A stretch of DNA of 64,000 bases from an uncultured Bacillaceae bacterium (lineage in GTDB: Bacteria > Bacillota > Bacilli > Bacillales > Caldibacillaceae), in NCBI GenBank assembly GCA_937934645.1, contig CALGYZ010000071.1:14640-78639 (forward strand), given 5' to 3'. Numbering within the stretch: position 1 is the first letter of the stretch; each line of letters begins with the position of its first letter. Position numbers and translations under genes: made by a program. Shown piece after piece: positions 1 to 9,003 of the stretch. The notes under the pieces are model-generated. The model ran no database searches, had not been told where the DNA came from, and saw only the letters and a list, made by a program, of their open reading frames with translations.

Positions 1-903
1 CTTCATCAATTTTGCCCAAATAATCCGTGCCGCCCTTAGTTTTGCCACTTCCATAAAATAGTTCATGCCGATTCCCCAGAAAAAGCTAAGCCGCGGTGCA
101 AAAGAATCAATATCTATTCCTGCCCTCAACCCGGTTCTAACATATTCCAGACCGTCGGCAAGTGTATAGGCCAATTCAATATCCGCAGGGGCACCGGCTT
201 CCTGCATATGGTAACCCGAAATACTGATGCTGTTAAACTTCGGCATGTATTTTGCCGTGTAGGCAAAAATATCGGCAATAATGCGCATGGACATTTCCGG
301 CGGATAAATATATGTATTTCTCACCATATATTCTTTTAAAATATCATTTTGTATTGTGCCGGATAACTTTTCTTTCGGCACACCCTGTTCTTCTGCGGTA
401 ACGATATAGAAAGCCATAATCGGCAGGACGGCGCCGTTCATTGTCATCGAGACGGACATTTGATCAAGCGGAATATTATTAAACAGGATCTTCATATCCA
501 AAATCGAATCAATGGCAACACCGGCCTTTCCTACATCCCCGAGCACCCTTGGGTTGTCGGAATCGTAACCGCGGTGTGTGGGCAAATCAAATGCAACGGA
601 TAATCCCTTTTGCCCCATTTTTAAATTCCTCAAATAGAAAGCGTTGCTCTCTTCCGCAGTTGAGAATCCCGCATACTGGCGGATCGTCCACGGACGGTTG
701 ACATACATCGTCGGATACGGTCCCCGCATGTAAGGAGGAAAACCGGGATATACGGCAAGCTTTTCCCCGTCATCAAGATCTTCTTTCGTATAGTAAGATT
801 GAATGATTATATTTTCATAAGTTTCCAGAACCTCTTCCCGTGCAACCGTTTCCTCCGGCTTTTCACTTTCGAAAAGATTTATAGATTTAAAGTCCGGTCT
901 CAA
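1..903 (-). CDS. mutB: Methylmalonyl-CoA mutase large subunit, N-terminal part (cut by window edge)
   Basis: This is the adenosylcobalamin-dependent mutase subunit that interconverts methylmalonyl-CoA and succinyl-CoA. About 300 N-terminal codons are inside the window; the rest, including the expected C-terminal cobalamin-binding domain, lies beyond base 1. The reading frame contains family landmarks such as MYVNRPWTIRQYAGFSTAEE, GLSVAFDLPTHRGYDSD and SVSMTMNGAVLP, typical of the TIM-barrel substrate-binding domain. The start is a TTG whose last two bases lie in the TGA stop of mutA (TTGA overlap), so translation is probably coupled to mutA. No ATG fits. Identification is firm; the C-terminus is unseen. 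Confidence 0.93.
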   Translation of the reverse strand, partial: MRPDFKSINLFESEKPEETVAREEVLETYENIIIQSYYTKEDLDDGEKLAVYPGFPPYMRGPYPTMYVNRPWTIRQYAGFSTAEESNAFYLRNLKMGQKGLSVAFDLPTHRGYDSDNPRVLGDVGKAGVAIDSILDMKILFNNIPLDQMSVSMTMNGAVLPIMAFYIVTAEEQGVPKEKLSGTIQNDILKEYMVRNTYIYPPEMSMRIIADIFAYTAKYMPKFNSISISGYHMQEAGAPADIELAYTLADGLEYVRTGLRAGIDIDSFAPRLSFFWGIGMNYFMEVAKLRAARIIWAKLMK

Positions 904-2843
904 TTGTCCTCACTCCCTATCATTTCTTTCAGCAGTGAATTGAGAAATTCAGCCTGATTCATCCGGCTATGAATGAAGGATTTGATCCCGGCTTCTTCAT
1001 AGCGTTTTTTCAATTCACTGTTTTTCAGCCCTGAAAGCATGACCGGTTTTTTAGCAGCTTGAACGGCTTCTTTTATATTTTCATACTCATTTTCCAATTC
1101 AGCATCCGTACCACATATGCAGTAATAACTGTCAGGGTTGCTTTTTACCGTCTCGGCAACCGGCTGATTTTCAATGATCTCCGTACGTATACCCCCGCTG
1201 AGTAAAAAGTCGGAAACAAAATCGGTAACCGGTTTAAATGTTTTATATTCTCCGAGACCGATCAAGGTCACTTTCAGCGGTTTGCCGGTTTTTTCTTCGT
1301 GTAATGCTGCTTTATATCTTAATTCTTCGTAATAAATGCTTAACCGGATTGGTTTTACCGGTTCTATGGCACTGTTGCCACTATGTTTAACAAGAAAACG
1401 GCTGACGGATGCCCCGTTCTGTATCCGTTTCTTTATTTCATCCATCTGCATAACGGAAAGCTTGTATGCAGACGAAGCTTCTTCCTGCTGTCGGCTTGAC
1501 AATTCAATTTTTTCATTTGTATCAACATACCTGTTTGTCCCGATTAGCGGCATTTTCCGGCGGTAAAAGTCCGTTAACCTTTTTTTGCGTACCTCAGTAA
1601 TTTCTTTCTGGACGTCACCGCGTTTCAAGGCCTGTAGCAGTCCGCCCCCGTCTTCCATTTTTAAAAATAATGCCCAGGCTTTTTCTATAAGCTGCTTTGT
1701 CAGCGATTCCACAAAATACGAACCGCCGGCCGGATCGGTGACTGCTGACAGCTTGGCTTCTTTATTCAATAAATGATGGACATTTCTGCTGAGACGTGCT
1801 CCCAGTTCGCTTTCTTTTTCGGTTACGCTATCATACGGATCCACCCTTAATGCCTGGACTTGGCCGATGACTGCCGCAAATGCTTCTCCTCCAAGCCGGA
1901 GCATATTTGTGTACGGATCAAGCTTTGACTTATTGATCGCGGTAGTCCTGGCCAAAATATCCATCTGCCGGTACTTTTCCGGGATTTGGTAGGCTTCACC
2001 GATTTTGGACCATAAATATCTTGCCGCCCGCAATTTGGCAATTTCCATAAAGAATTCGGAACTGACAGTCAATCCGAACACAATTTTTGAAAATATTTCT
2101 TCTAGCTTTATTCCCTTTTGTCTCAGTTTTTCTATGTATTCAACGGCTGCGGAAAGAGATATTGCCAATTGTTGCACCGCATTGGCGCCGGCTTCCCCGT
2201 ACATCATTCCGTCCACATAAACCGTTTTTATATTCGGAAAAGCATCCGCCGTATTTTTTATATGGTCACACCATAGTGAAAAAAATGATTCAGATTCTGT
2301 TTCGGAATACCCGTTTTCCATAATGACGGAAAGCGGATCAATACCGATAAAACCCGAAAGATCTTCAGGCTTGTACCGGTCTTTAATCCATTCCGATAAC
2401 ATGACGGTAAACGGAATGACTTCTTCTTTACCGTCAATGTACAGAGGCAATCCGGCAAGATCAATTCCGTTAAACAGCCTGTCAAATTGCCGGACGCTTA
2501 ATCCGGACAGAATTTGAAAAGATATTGTGTTTTGCCCGTTGTCCAAGGCGGTTTTCAGTTTTTTATTGATTTCATCTATCGTATCCCCTTTAATGGTCTG
2601 GGCGATTTTCCATCCTGAATTTATTTGTTCAAGCGGATAATACCGTTCCGTATTCGAATCCAGGTCGGCATCGGTATATAACGGCTTTACCGTAATATTT
2701 TCATATGTTTCTGAATAATAGTCGCTGACCGTATTCCCTTTCAATACACGGTTGCTTTTTTCCACCCATTGTTCATATGTAACTTCAGGGAACTCTGTGC
2801 CGATCATTTTTTGTACATGTTCGGCCGCTTTCACTTCTTTCAA
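900..2843 (-). CDS. mutA: Methylmalonyl-CoA mutase small subunit
   Basis: This 647-residue protein is the non-catalytic partner of MutB in the heterodimeric mutase. The N-terminal two thirds form a mutase-like barrel (for example AARYLWSKIGEAY near residue 280 and AVTDPAGGSYFVESLT near 370). The C-terminal 120 residues form a cobalamin-domain-like fold without the DxHxxG cobalt-ligand motif, as is usual for MutA. The TTG start follows an AGGGGG Shine-Dalgarno at good spacing. It overlaps mutB by four bases. It lies 141 bases downstream of bkdB on the same strand, with a terminator-like hairpin between, so it has either its own promoter or read-through. Length fits the family. Confidence 0.92.
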   Translation of the reverse strand: MKEVKAAEHVQKMIGTEFPEVTYEQWVEKSNRVLKGNTVSDYYSETYENITVKPLYTDADLDSNTERYYPLEQINSGWKIAQTIKGDTIDEINKKLKTALDNGQNTISFQILSGLSVRQFDRLFNGIDLAGLPLYIDGKEEVIPFTVMLSEWIKDRYKPEDLSGFIGIDPLSVIMENGYSETESESFFSLWCDHIKNTADAFPNIKTVYVDGMMYGEAGANAVQQLAISLSAAVEYIEKLRQKGIKLEEIFSKIVFGLTVSSEFFMEIAKLRAARYLWSKIGEAYQIPEKYRQMDILARTTAINKSKLDPYTNMLRLGGEAFAAVIGQVQALRVDPYDSVTEKESELGARLSRNVHHLLNKEAKLSAVTDPAGGSYFVESLTKQLIEKAWALFLKMEDGGGLLQALKRGDVQKEITEVRKKRLTDFYRRKMPLIGTNRYVDTNEKIELSSRQQEEASSAYKLSVMQMDEIKKRIQNGASVSRFLVKHSGNSAIEPVKPIRLSIYYEELRYKAALHEEKTGKPLKVTLIGLGEYKTFKPVTDFVSDFLLSGGIRTEIIENQPVAETVKSNPDSYYCICGTDAELENEYENIKEAVQAAKKPVMLSGLKNSELKKRYEEAGIKSFIHSRMNQAEFLNSLLKEMIGSEDN

Positions 2844-2892
2844 AATTATTCCCCCTTATTTGAAAATTTTATTTATTAACATTATTTTAGTT

Positions 2893-2922
2893 ATAAAAAA
2901 AGCCAATTGCAAAGCAATTGAC
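2893..2922 (-). terminator. Rho-independent terminator after bkdB
   Basis: A perfect 7-bp stem (CAATTGC/GCAATTG, 3-nt loop) at 2904-2920 is followed on the minus strand by a run of seven T. It sits between bkdB and mutA and should separate much of the bkd transcript from mutAB. Confidence 0.75.
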
Positions 2923-2984
2923 ATAACTAATGAAAATGTTTTACTTTTTGCGGAAATACCGGAATAAAATATGAAGTTTTGATT

Positions 2985-4223
2985 TTAATATATATTTGTC
3001 TGTTCCTCATTCATATTTTCCAGAATTTCCTTAACCCGGGTCAAAAATCTTCCTGCAATCAGTCCGTCCAATACCCGGTGGTCTATTGAAAGACACAGGT
3101 TTACCATGTCCCTGATCGCAATACTATTGTTAATAATAACTGGCCTTTTTACAATTTTTTCTACCTGTAAAATGGCGGCCTGGGGATAATTGATAATTCC
3201 CATCGATTGGATCGAACCAAAGGCACCGGTATTATTGACCGTAAACGTTCCTCCCCGTACATTTTCCGGTTCCAATGTTCCCGTCCGGGCCTTTTTTGCC
3301 AATTCATAGATATCCCGAGCGATTCCTTTAATTGACTTTTCATCGGCATGTTTAATGACCGGGACAAATAAAGCATCCTCGGTTGCTACGGCGATCGACA
3401 GATGGATATCTTTTTTACAAACAATTTTGTCCTCTTCCCAGGTTGCATTTAATTCAGGGAACTCTTTCAACCCCTGGGCAACGGCTTTTACAAAAAAGGC
3501 AAAATACGTAATCGGATATCCTTCCTTGGCTTTAAACTTTTCTTTTATAGCGTCACGCAATCTTACGAGGTCTGTCACATCTGCTTCCACCGTCATCCAT
3601 GCATGGGGAATTTCCCGCTTTGAACGGACCATGTTTTCCGCTATGGTCTTCCGGATACCCGTCACCGGAATTTCTACCATTCCACTGTCTGCGGATACGG
3701 TATGAATGGTTTTTTGCTCCATCTTGTGTTGTTCTTGACCGATTACACGGACTTCATCAATGGATGTTTTATTGGATTCAATAAATTTCAGCACATCTTT
3801 CCGGGTAATCCGGCCTCCTCTTCCGGTTCCTTTTACCTTTTTTAAATCAATATTATGCTGTTCGGCCAGTTTTAGAACTGCCGGTGAATAGCGTTGTTTT
3901 AACAGTTTTGTTTTATTATCTTCCGCCGTTTTCCGACGGATTTTATCCGTTTCTTTTTCCATTTTGCCGCCCGCGGGCTCTTCTTCGGTTTCCAACGTGC
4001 ATATTACGGCATCAACCGGCAATGTTTCCCCTTCTTTTGCCACGATTTCTTTAATAATTCCCCGGTATGCGGAGGGAATTTCCGCTGTTACTTTATCCGT
4101 CAATACTTCGGCAACCGGCTCGTATTTATTCACAAAATCTCCGGGGGAAACAAGCCATTTTGTTATCGTTCCCTCGGTTACACTTTCCCCCAGTTTTGGC
4201 ATTCTTAATTCTTGTATTGCCAT
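2985..4223 (-). CDS. bkdB: Branched-chain 2-oxo acid dehydrogenase E2, dihydrolipoyl transacylase
   Basis: This 412-residue E2 core takes the acyl group from E1 onto its lipoyl arm and transfers it to CoA. In order it has an N-terminal lipoyl domain (lipoylated Lys in LTDKVTAEIPS, about residue 44), a charged linker (about 85-110), a peripheral-subunit-binding domain (YSPAVLKLAEQHNIDL to GGRITRKDVL, about 112-150) and a C-terminal catalytic domain ending in LSIDHRVLDGLIAGRF, where the His is the catalytic base. It is the last gene of the bkd operon. The ATG lies 8 nt after a GGGGTGGTG Shine-Dalgarno, 21 bases past the stop of bkdAB. Confidence 0.94.
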   Translation of the reverse strand: MAIQELRMPKLGESVTEGTITKWLVSPGDFVNKYEPVAEVLTDKVTAEIPSAYRGIIKEIVAKEGETLPVDAVICTLETEEEPAGGKMEKETDKIRRKTAEDNKTKLLKQRYSPAVLKLAEQHNIDLKKVKGTGRGGRITRKDVLKFIESNKTSIDEVRVIGQEQHKMEQKTIHTVSADSGMVEIPVTGIRKTIAENMVRSKREIPHAWMTVEADVTDLVRLRDAIKEKFKAKEGYPITYFAFFVKAVAQGLKEFPELNATWEEDKIVCKKDIHLSIAVATEDALFVPVIKHADEKSIKGIARDIYELAKKARTGTLEPENVRGGTFTVNNTGAFGSIQSMGIINYPQAAILQVEKIVKRPVIINNSIAIRDMVNLCLSIDHRVLDGLIAGRFLTRVKEILENMNEEQTNIY

Positions 4224-4243
4224 ACATTCACCACCCCTGTCCG

Positions 4244-5227
4244 TTAAAATTCAGCCAATTCCCGCATTGCCTTTTCGACTTTTTCTTCATTGACCATAAA
4301 AAAATTTTCCAATGGAGGAGCAAACGGCATTGCCGGTACATCCGGTGCCGCAAGCCGCATAATCGGTGCATCCAAATCAAACAGGCAGTGTTCGGCAATA
4401 AGAGCTGCTACTTCGCTGATCACACTTCCTTCTTTATTATCTTCCGTTATGAGTAATACTTTTCCTGTTTTCGTCGCTACTTCAATAATCGCTTCATGAT
4501 CTAACGGATATACGGTCCGTAAATCCAGAACACATGCGGAAATTCCTTCTTTTTCCAATTTTTCTGCCGCATTGAGCGCATAGTGGACACATAAGCCGTA
4601 CGTAATAACGGTGATATCATCCCCATCTCTTTTCAGATCAGCCTTTCCAATCGGGAGGACGTAATCATCATCGGGCACTTCCCCTTTAATTAAACGATAA
4701 GCACGTTTATGCTCAAAAAACAAAACCGGATCATCATCGCGAATCGCAGCTTTCAACAATCCTTTCACATCATATGGTGTGGAAGGCATAACGATTTTCA
4801 AACCCGGTTGATTAGCGAAAATTGCTTCGACCGATTGGGAATGATACAAACCACCGTGCACACCACCGCCGTAAGGGGCGCGGATGACAAGAGGACAGCT
4901 CCAGTCATTATTTGACCGGTAACGGATTCGTGCCGCCTCGGCAATAATTTGATTGACGGCAGGCAAAATAAAGTCGGCAAATTGCATTTCTGCCACCGGC
5001 CGCAAACCGTACATCGCTGCACCGATCGCCACCCCGGCAATGGCGGATTCTGTCAGCGGGGTATCAATCACCCGGTCTTCCCCGAAACGTTCATACAGGC
5101 CTTTCGTTGCTTTAAAAACACCGCCCTTTATACCGACATCTTCACCGAGCACAAAAACGTTTTCGTCTCTCTCCATTTCTTCATGTAAAGCCGCCGTTAC
5201 CGCATCAATATAAGAAATTACCGCCAT
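4244..5227 (-). CDS. bkdAB: Branched-chain 2-oxo acid dehydrogenase E1 beta subunit
   Basis: This 327-residue beta subunit of the thiamine-diphosphate E1 decarboxylates branched-chain 2-oxo acids together with BkdAA. Recognisable segments are DENVFVLGEDVGIKGGVFKA near the N-terminus, DTPLTESAIAGVAIGAAMYG, and LDLRTVYPLDHEAI in the C-terminal transketolase-like domain. Length is typical. The ATG follows AAGGAGGGG. It lies 13 bases after bkdAA and 21 before bkdB in the same operon. Confidence 0.94.
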   Translation of the reverse strand: MAVISYIDAVTAALHEEMERDENVFVLGEDVGIKGGVFKATKGLYERFGEDRVIDTPLTESAIAGVAIGAAMYGLRPVAEMQFADFILPAVNQIIAEAARIRYRSNNDWSCPLVIRAPYGGGVHGGLYHSQSVEAIFANQPGLKIVMPSTPYDVKGLLKAAIRDDDPVLFFEHKRAYRLIKGEVPDDDYVLPIGKADLKRDGDDITVITYGLCVHYALNAAEKLEKEGISACVLDLRTVYPLDHEAIIEVATKTGKVLLITEDNKEGSVISEVAALIAEHCLFDLDAPIMRLAAPDVPAMPFAPPLENFFMVNEEKVEKAMRELAEF

Positions 5228-5239
5228 AAAAGCCCCTCC

Positions 5240-6229
5240 TTATTCTTTATAAACATATTTTAGGGAGTCCTCCGGATCCGCATACGGGGCCGATTCAGCA
5301 TAGTCTGTAGCCTCATCAACAATTGCCGTGATTTTTTCCTGTAATTCTTTTTCTCGCACATCGTCCAAAATCCCCGTCCGACGTAAGTAATGTCCGAAAA
5401 CCAGTAACGGATCTCTTTCCCTTGCCCGCTTTACTTCATCCGGATCACGATAGTTGTCATCATCATCACTGGAATGAGGGGTGAAACGGCTTGTTAAAAC
5501 TTCGATCAATGTCGGTCCTTCCCCGCTTGCGGCTCTTTCCCTCGCTTCTTTCACCACCCGGTACACTTCAAGCGGATCACTTCCATCCACCGTGACGCCC
5601 GGCATTCCGTATCCGGCCGCCCGGTCGGAAACACGCTGGCATGCCAGCTGTTTTGATAATGGTACTGAAATGGCATACTGGTTGTTTTCACACATGAAAA
5701 TGACCGGTAATTTGTGAACACCCGCAAAGTTCAATCCTTCATGAAAATCCCCCTGATTGGAAGAACCTTCTCCAAAAGTAACGAAGGTTACAAAATCCTT
5801 GTTTTTCATTTTGGCGGCAAGAGCAAATCCCGCAGCATGAGGGACCTGTGTTGTTACAGGAGAAGAACCGGTAACAATCCGGTTTTTCTTTTGTCCGAAA
5901 TGGTTCGGCATTTGCCGTCCCCCGGAATTCGGATCTTCCGCTTTGCCGAAAGCGGCAAGCATGACTTCTTTTGCCGTCATGCCAAACGAAAGGACGACTC
6001 CCAAGTCCCTGTAATAAGGCAGAACATAATCTTTTGTCCGGTCCAGGGCAAAGCTTGCACCGATTTGGGCACCTTCATGGCCTTGACAGGAAATAACAAA
6101 AGGAATTTTCCCCGATCGGTTTAACAGCCACATTCGTTCATCTAATTTTCTGGCCAAAAGCATTTTTTCATACATTTCCAACACAGTTTGACCGCACAAA
6201 CCTAACTGTTCATGACGGACCTTTTCCAA
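5240..6229 (-). CDS. bkdAA: Branched-chain 2-oxo acid dehydrogenase E1 alpha subunit
   Basis: This 329-residue alpha subunit carries the thiamine diphosphate-binding motif GEGSSNQGDFHEGLNFA (about residues 153-169) with the conserved ENN after it. The phosphorylation-loop-like segment RFTPHSSDDDDNY is present, as in other bacterial BKD/PDH E1 alpha chains. The start is TTG, seven bases after AAAGGAGGT, and no ATG competes. It sits between lpdV and bkdAB with short gaps, consistent with one transcript from bcd to bkdB. Confidence 0.94.
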   Translation of the reverse strand: MEKVRHEQLGLCGQTVLEMYEKMLLARKLDERMWLLNRSGKIPFVISCQGHEGAQIGASFALDRTKDYVLPYYRDLGVVLSFGMTAKEVMLAAFGKAEDPNSGGRQMPNHFGQKKNRIVTGSSPVTTQVPHAAGFALAAKMKNKDFVTFVTFGEGSSNQGDFHEGLNFAGVHKLPVIFMCENNQYAISVPLSKQLACQRVSDRAAGYGMPGVTVDGSDPLEVYRVVKEARERAASGEGPTLIEVLTSRFTPHSSDDDDNYRDPDEVKRARERDPLLVFGHYLRRTGILDDVREKELQEKITAIVDEATDYAESAPYADPEDSLKYVYKE

Positions 6230-6252
6230 ACGGCTAACCTCCTTTGGACTTG

Positions 6253-7674
6253 TTAAATATGAATTGCTTTTCCGTCAATTTGCAACCCGGCTTCTGGAAA
6301 GATCTCAGATAACGTCGGATGGGGATGAATGGTATAAGCGATTTCATCCGCCGTGGCATCCAAAAATTTTGCAAGGCTTGCTTCTGAAATTAATTCTGAT
6401 GCTCGTGAACCGATAATATGGACGCCGAGCAGATCCTCGGTTTCAGCATCGGTAATCATTTTAATAAATCCGTTTGTCTCATCTTCCACCACAGCTTTTC
6501 CGACCGCCTGAAAAGGAATTTTACTGATTTTCACATGGTTATACTTCTTTTTCGCTTCCGTTTCCGTCAAGCCGATTGCGGCAATTTCCGGATGGGAATA
6601 TATACATCGCGGTACCATCGTATAATCCAAAGGTTGGGGATCTTTACCGGCCATATGTTCAACAGCAGTAATACCCTCTTTTGCCGCTACATGGGCAAGC
6701 TGCAAACCGCCGATACAGTCACCGATCGCGTAAATATAAGTTTCTTTTGTTTGATAGTACGGATTCACTTTAATAAAATTCCCGTCTGTTTCAATATTTG
6801 TATTTTCCAGTCCGATGCCGGAAATCTTACCTGTCCTCCCGGTCGAAATTAGCATTTTTTCCGCTTCAACTGTTTCTGTTATTCCTTCCTTTTCAATCTG
6901 AACAGAGACACCGTTACCTTTCTCCAATGTATCGGGTAATACTTTGGCATTGGTATAAATTTGTATACCTTTTTTCGCAAACAGGCTGGAAATCTCCGCA
7001 CTGATCTCCTCATCCTCGAACGGTAAAATCCGTTCTGCCTGTTCAATGATGGAAACGTTAACATTAAAATCGGCAAGTAGTGATGCCCATTCTGTTCCGA
7101 TCACACCGCCGCCGATAATCATGATGGACCGCGGCAGCTGATTTAATTCCAGCATTTCCATTGATGAAAAAATATATTCTCCATCGACTTCTAAACCGGG
7201 AATGTTTTTTCGCTCGGATCCTGTTGCAATTAATAAGAATTTGGGGATAAGCATTTCTGTCTTTTGCGGGTCGTCTGTTTCTATGGAAATGGTACCGGCT
7301 AACGGGGAGAATATGGAGGGGCCTAAAATCCTGCCATAACCGTGGTAAACATCAATTTTTCTTTTTTTTATAAGCAGTTCTAATCCTCTGTGAAGCCGGT
7401 TAATGACAGATGCTGTTCGTTTCCGGACAGCGCTAAAATTAATTACGGGATCTTCCGTTATGATTCCGAATTCACCGCTGTTTCTTACCATCCGGTAAAT
7501 CCCGGCGCTTTGTAACCATGTTTTTGTCGGTATACAACCGTAATGCAGGCATGTACCCCCCAGCTTATGATTTTCTACGATGGCAGTTTTAAATCCAAGC
7601 TGGGTGGCGCGGATCGCTGCCGTATAGCCGCCGATTCCGCCGCCTAAAATGACCAAATCATATTCTTTTGCCAA
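6253..7674 (-). CDS. lpdV: Dihydrolipoamide dehydrogenase E3 of the BKD complex
   Basis: This 473-residue flavoprotein reoxidises the E2 lipoamide with NAD+. It shows an N-terminal FAD-binding GGGIGGYTAAIRA, the redox-active disulfide GGTCLHYGCIPTK (CxxxxC, about residues 42-47), a second dinucleotide fold (IGGGVIGTEWAS), and the C-terminal catalytic pair in HPHPTLSEIFPEA. Its position between bcd and bkdAA points to a BKD-specific E3 rather than the pyruvate dehydrogenase copy. The TTG start follows AAGGAGTGG. Confidence 0.93.
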   Translation of the reverse strand: MAKEYDLVILGGGIGGYTAAIRATQLGFKTAIVENHKLGGTCLHYGCIPTKTWLQSAGIYRMVRNSGEFGIITEDPVINFSAVRKRTASVINRLHRGLELLIKKRKIDVYHGYGRILGPSIFSPLAGTISIETDDPQKTEMLIPKFLLIATGSERKNIPGLEVDGEYIFSSMEMLELNQLPRSIMIIGGGVIGTEWASLLADFNVNVSIIEQAERILPFEDEEISAEISSLFAKKGIQIYTNAKVLPDTLEKGNGVSVQIEKEGITETVEAEKMLISTGRTGKISGIGLENTNIETDGNFIKVNPYYQTKETYIYAIGDCIGGLQLAHVAAKEGITAVEHMAGKDPQPLDYTMVPRCIYSHPEIAAIGLTETEAKKKYNHVKISKIPFQAVGKAVVEDETNGFIKMITDAETEDLLGVHIIGSRASELISEASLAKFLDATADEIAYTIHPHPTLSEIFPEAGLQIDGKAIHI

Positions 7675-7695
7675 AAAACCACTCCTTATCCGGAA

Positions 7696-7732
7696 AGGAT
7701 CCCTTTCTTTTTTTCAAAAGAATAAGGGATCC
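7696..7732. repeat. Intercistronic stem-loop between bcd and lpdV
   Basis: Inverted repeats centred on GGATCCC sequences (7697-7711 and 7717-7732) can form a long hairpin. A 12-base palindrome AAGGGATCCCTT at 7724-7735 is part of it. On the minus strand there is no good T-tract after the stem, so an attenuator or RNA-processing/stability element that lowers lpdV-bkd expression relative to bcd is more likely than a full terminator. Confidence 0.5.
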
Positions 7733-7741
7733 CTTCAGTTT

Positions 7742-8842
7742 TTATTTTTTCCGGAAATTGTAAATACTTTTTTCATTCAATAAAAAGTTTTTCCGGATTT
7801 TTCCGATACTTTCTATTCTTTCTTCAGCCATCCGGTCAGCGGCTAAATAAGACGGAATATTATCCCGTTTGGATATTTCAAATACCCTTTGGATATTATC
7901 ATAAATTTGTTCAATTTTCTTAAATGCACGTTCCCGGTTGTAGCCGTGCAATTCATCGGCAACATTTATGACACCGCCGGCATTGATCACATAATCCGGT
8001 GCATAAACGATGCCTTTTTCATGCAACATATCCCCGTGCCGGTTCTCTTTCAGCTGGTTATTGGCCGAGCCGGCAATAACTTTCGCCTTTAATTGCGGTA
8101 TCGTTTCATCGTTAAGAACGGCACCAAGGGCACATGGCGAGAAAACATCACATTCTACTTGATAAATGTCATCTGGATCCACCGCTTTGGCGCCGAACTC
8201 TTCCACTGCACGTTTTACCGCATCACGATTGATGTCGGTAACGATTAAAGAAGCCCCTTCTTTATACAAGTATTTACATAAATTGTAAGCAACATTCCCT
8301 ATGCCTTGGATGGCAACAGTTTTTCCCGCCAAGGAATCATCGCCGAAATATTCTTTCACTGCTGCTTTCATACCTTGATATATGCCGTATGCGGTTGCCG
8401 GAGACGGGTTCCCGGAAGATCCAAATCCCTCGGACACACCAACGACATAATCCGTTTCTTGATAAATCGTATCCATATCTTCAACTGTAGTACCCACATC
8501 TTCAGCTGTAATATATCTGCCGTTTAACCCTTGAACGAAACGCCCGAGCGCGCGGAACATTTCTTCACTTTTATCTGTCCTCGGGTCCCCGATAATGACG
8601 GTTTTTCCACCGCCGAAATTTAAACCGGCTGCCGCATTTTTATAAGTCATCCCTCTCGCAAGTCTGAGCGCATCGATGACGGCATCTTCTTCTGATTTGT
8701 ATGTCCACATCCGTGCACCGCCTAGAGCCGGACCCAATGTTGTATCATGAATGACAATAATCGCTTTTAATCCCGACTGTTGATCCTGGACAAAATGCAA
8801 CTCTTCATAATCATACTTTTCCATATATTTCAATATTTCCAT
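7742..8842 (-). CDS. bcd: Leucine (branched-chain amino acid) dehydrogenase
   Basis: This protein of about 366 residues oxidatively deaminates leucine, valine and isoleucine with NAD+, supplying 2-oxo acids to the BKD complex. Key signs are the GPALGGARMW segment, the active-site lysine in GGGKTVI, and a Rossmann domain with VAIQGIGNVAYNLCKYL. The ATG follows AAGGAGG by 8 nt; a GTG one codon earlier is closer. It is the first gene of the bkd group. The phosphotransbutyrylase (ptb) and butyrate kinase (buk) genes that flank bcd in B. subtilis are absent here. I see no sigma-54 promoter in the 161 bases between it and bkdR. Confidence 0.93.
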   Translation of the reverse strand: MEILKYMEKYDYEELHFVQDQQSGLKAIIVIHDTTLGPALGGARMWTYKSEEDAVIDALRLARGMTYKNAAAGLNFGGGKTVIIGDPRTDKSEEMFRALGRFVQGLNGRYITAEDVGTTVEDMDTIYQETDYVVGVSEGFGSSGNPSPATAYGIYQGMKAAVKEYFGDDSLAGKTVAIQGIGNVAYNLCKYLYKEGASLIVTDINRDAVKRAVEEFGAKAVDPDDIYQVECDVFSPCALGAVLNDETIPQLKAKVIAGSANNQLKENRHGDMLHEKGIVYAPDYVINAGGVINVADELHGYNRERAFKKIEQIYDNIQRVFEISKRDNIPSYLAADRMAEERIESIGKIRKNFLLNEKSIYNFRKK

Positions 8843-9003
8843 CACAGTATCCTCCTTGCTGACGATAATTATGTATAATCAGACAATCCATCATAAAAAT
8901 TTTTTGTTATATACTAAGAATAAATTAAATTCTGTTATGAATTCAATAATAATTTGCAAAAGAAAGAAAATAAATTGTTATTTTCAGTAAGATTTTGCAT
9001 ATT

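Noticed and set aside
3355..3705. Plus-strand ORFs inside bkdB, bkdAB, bkdAA and other minus-strand genes
   Set aside because: They lie antisense to well-supported genes, lack ribosome sites and show no protein-family features.
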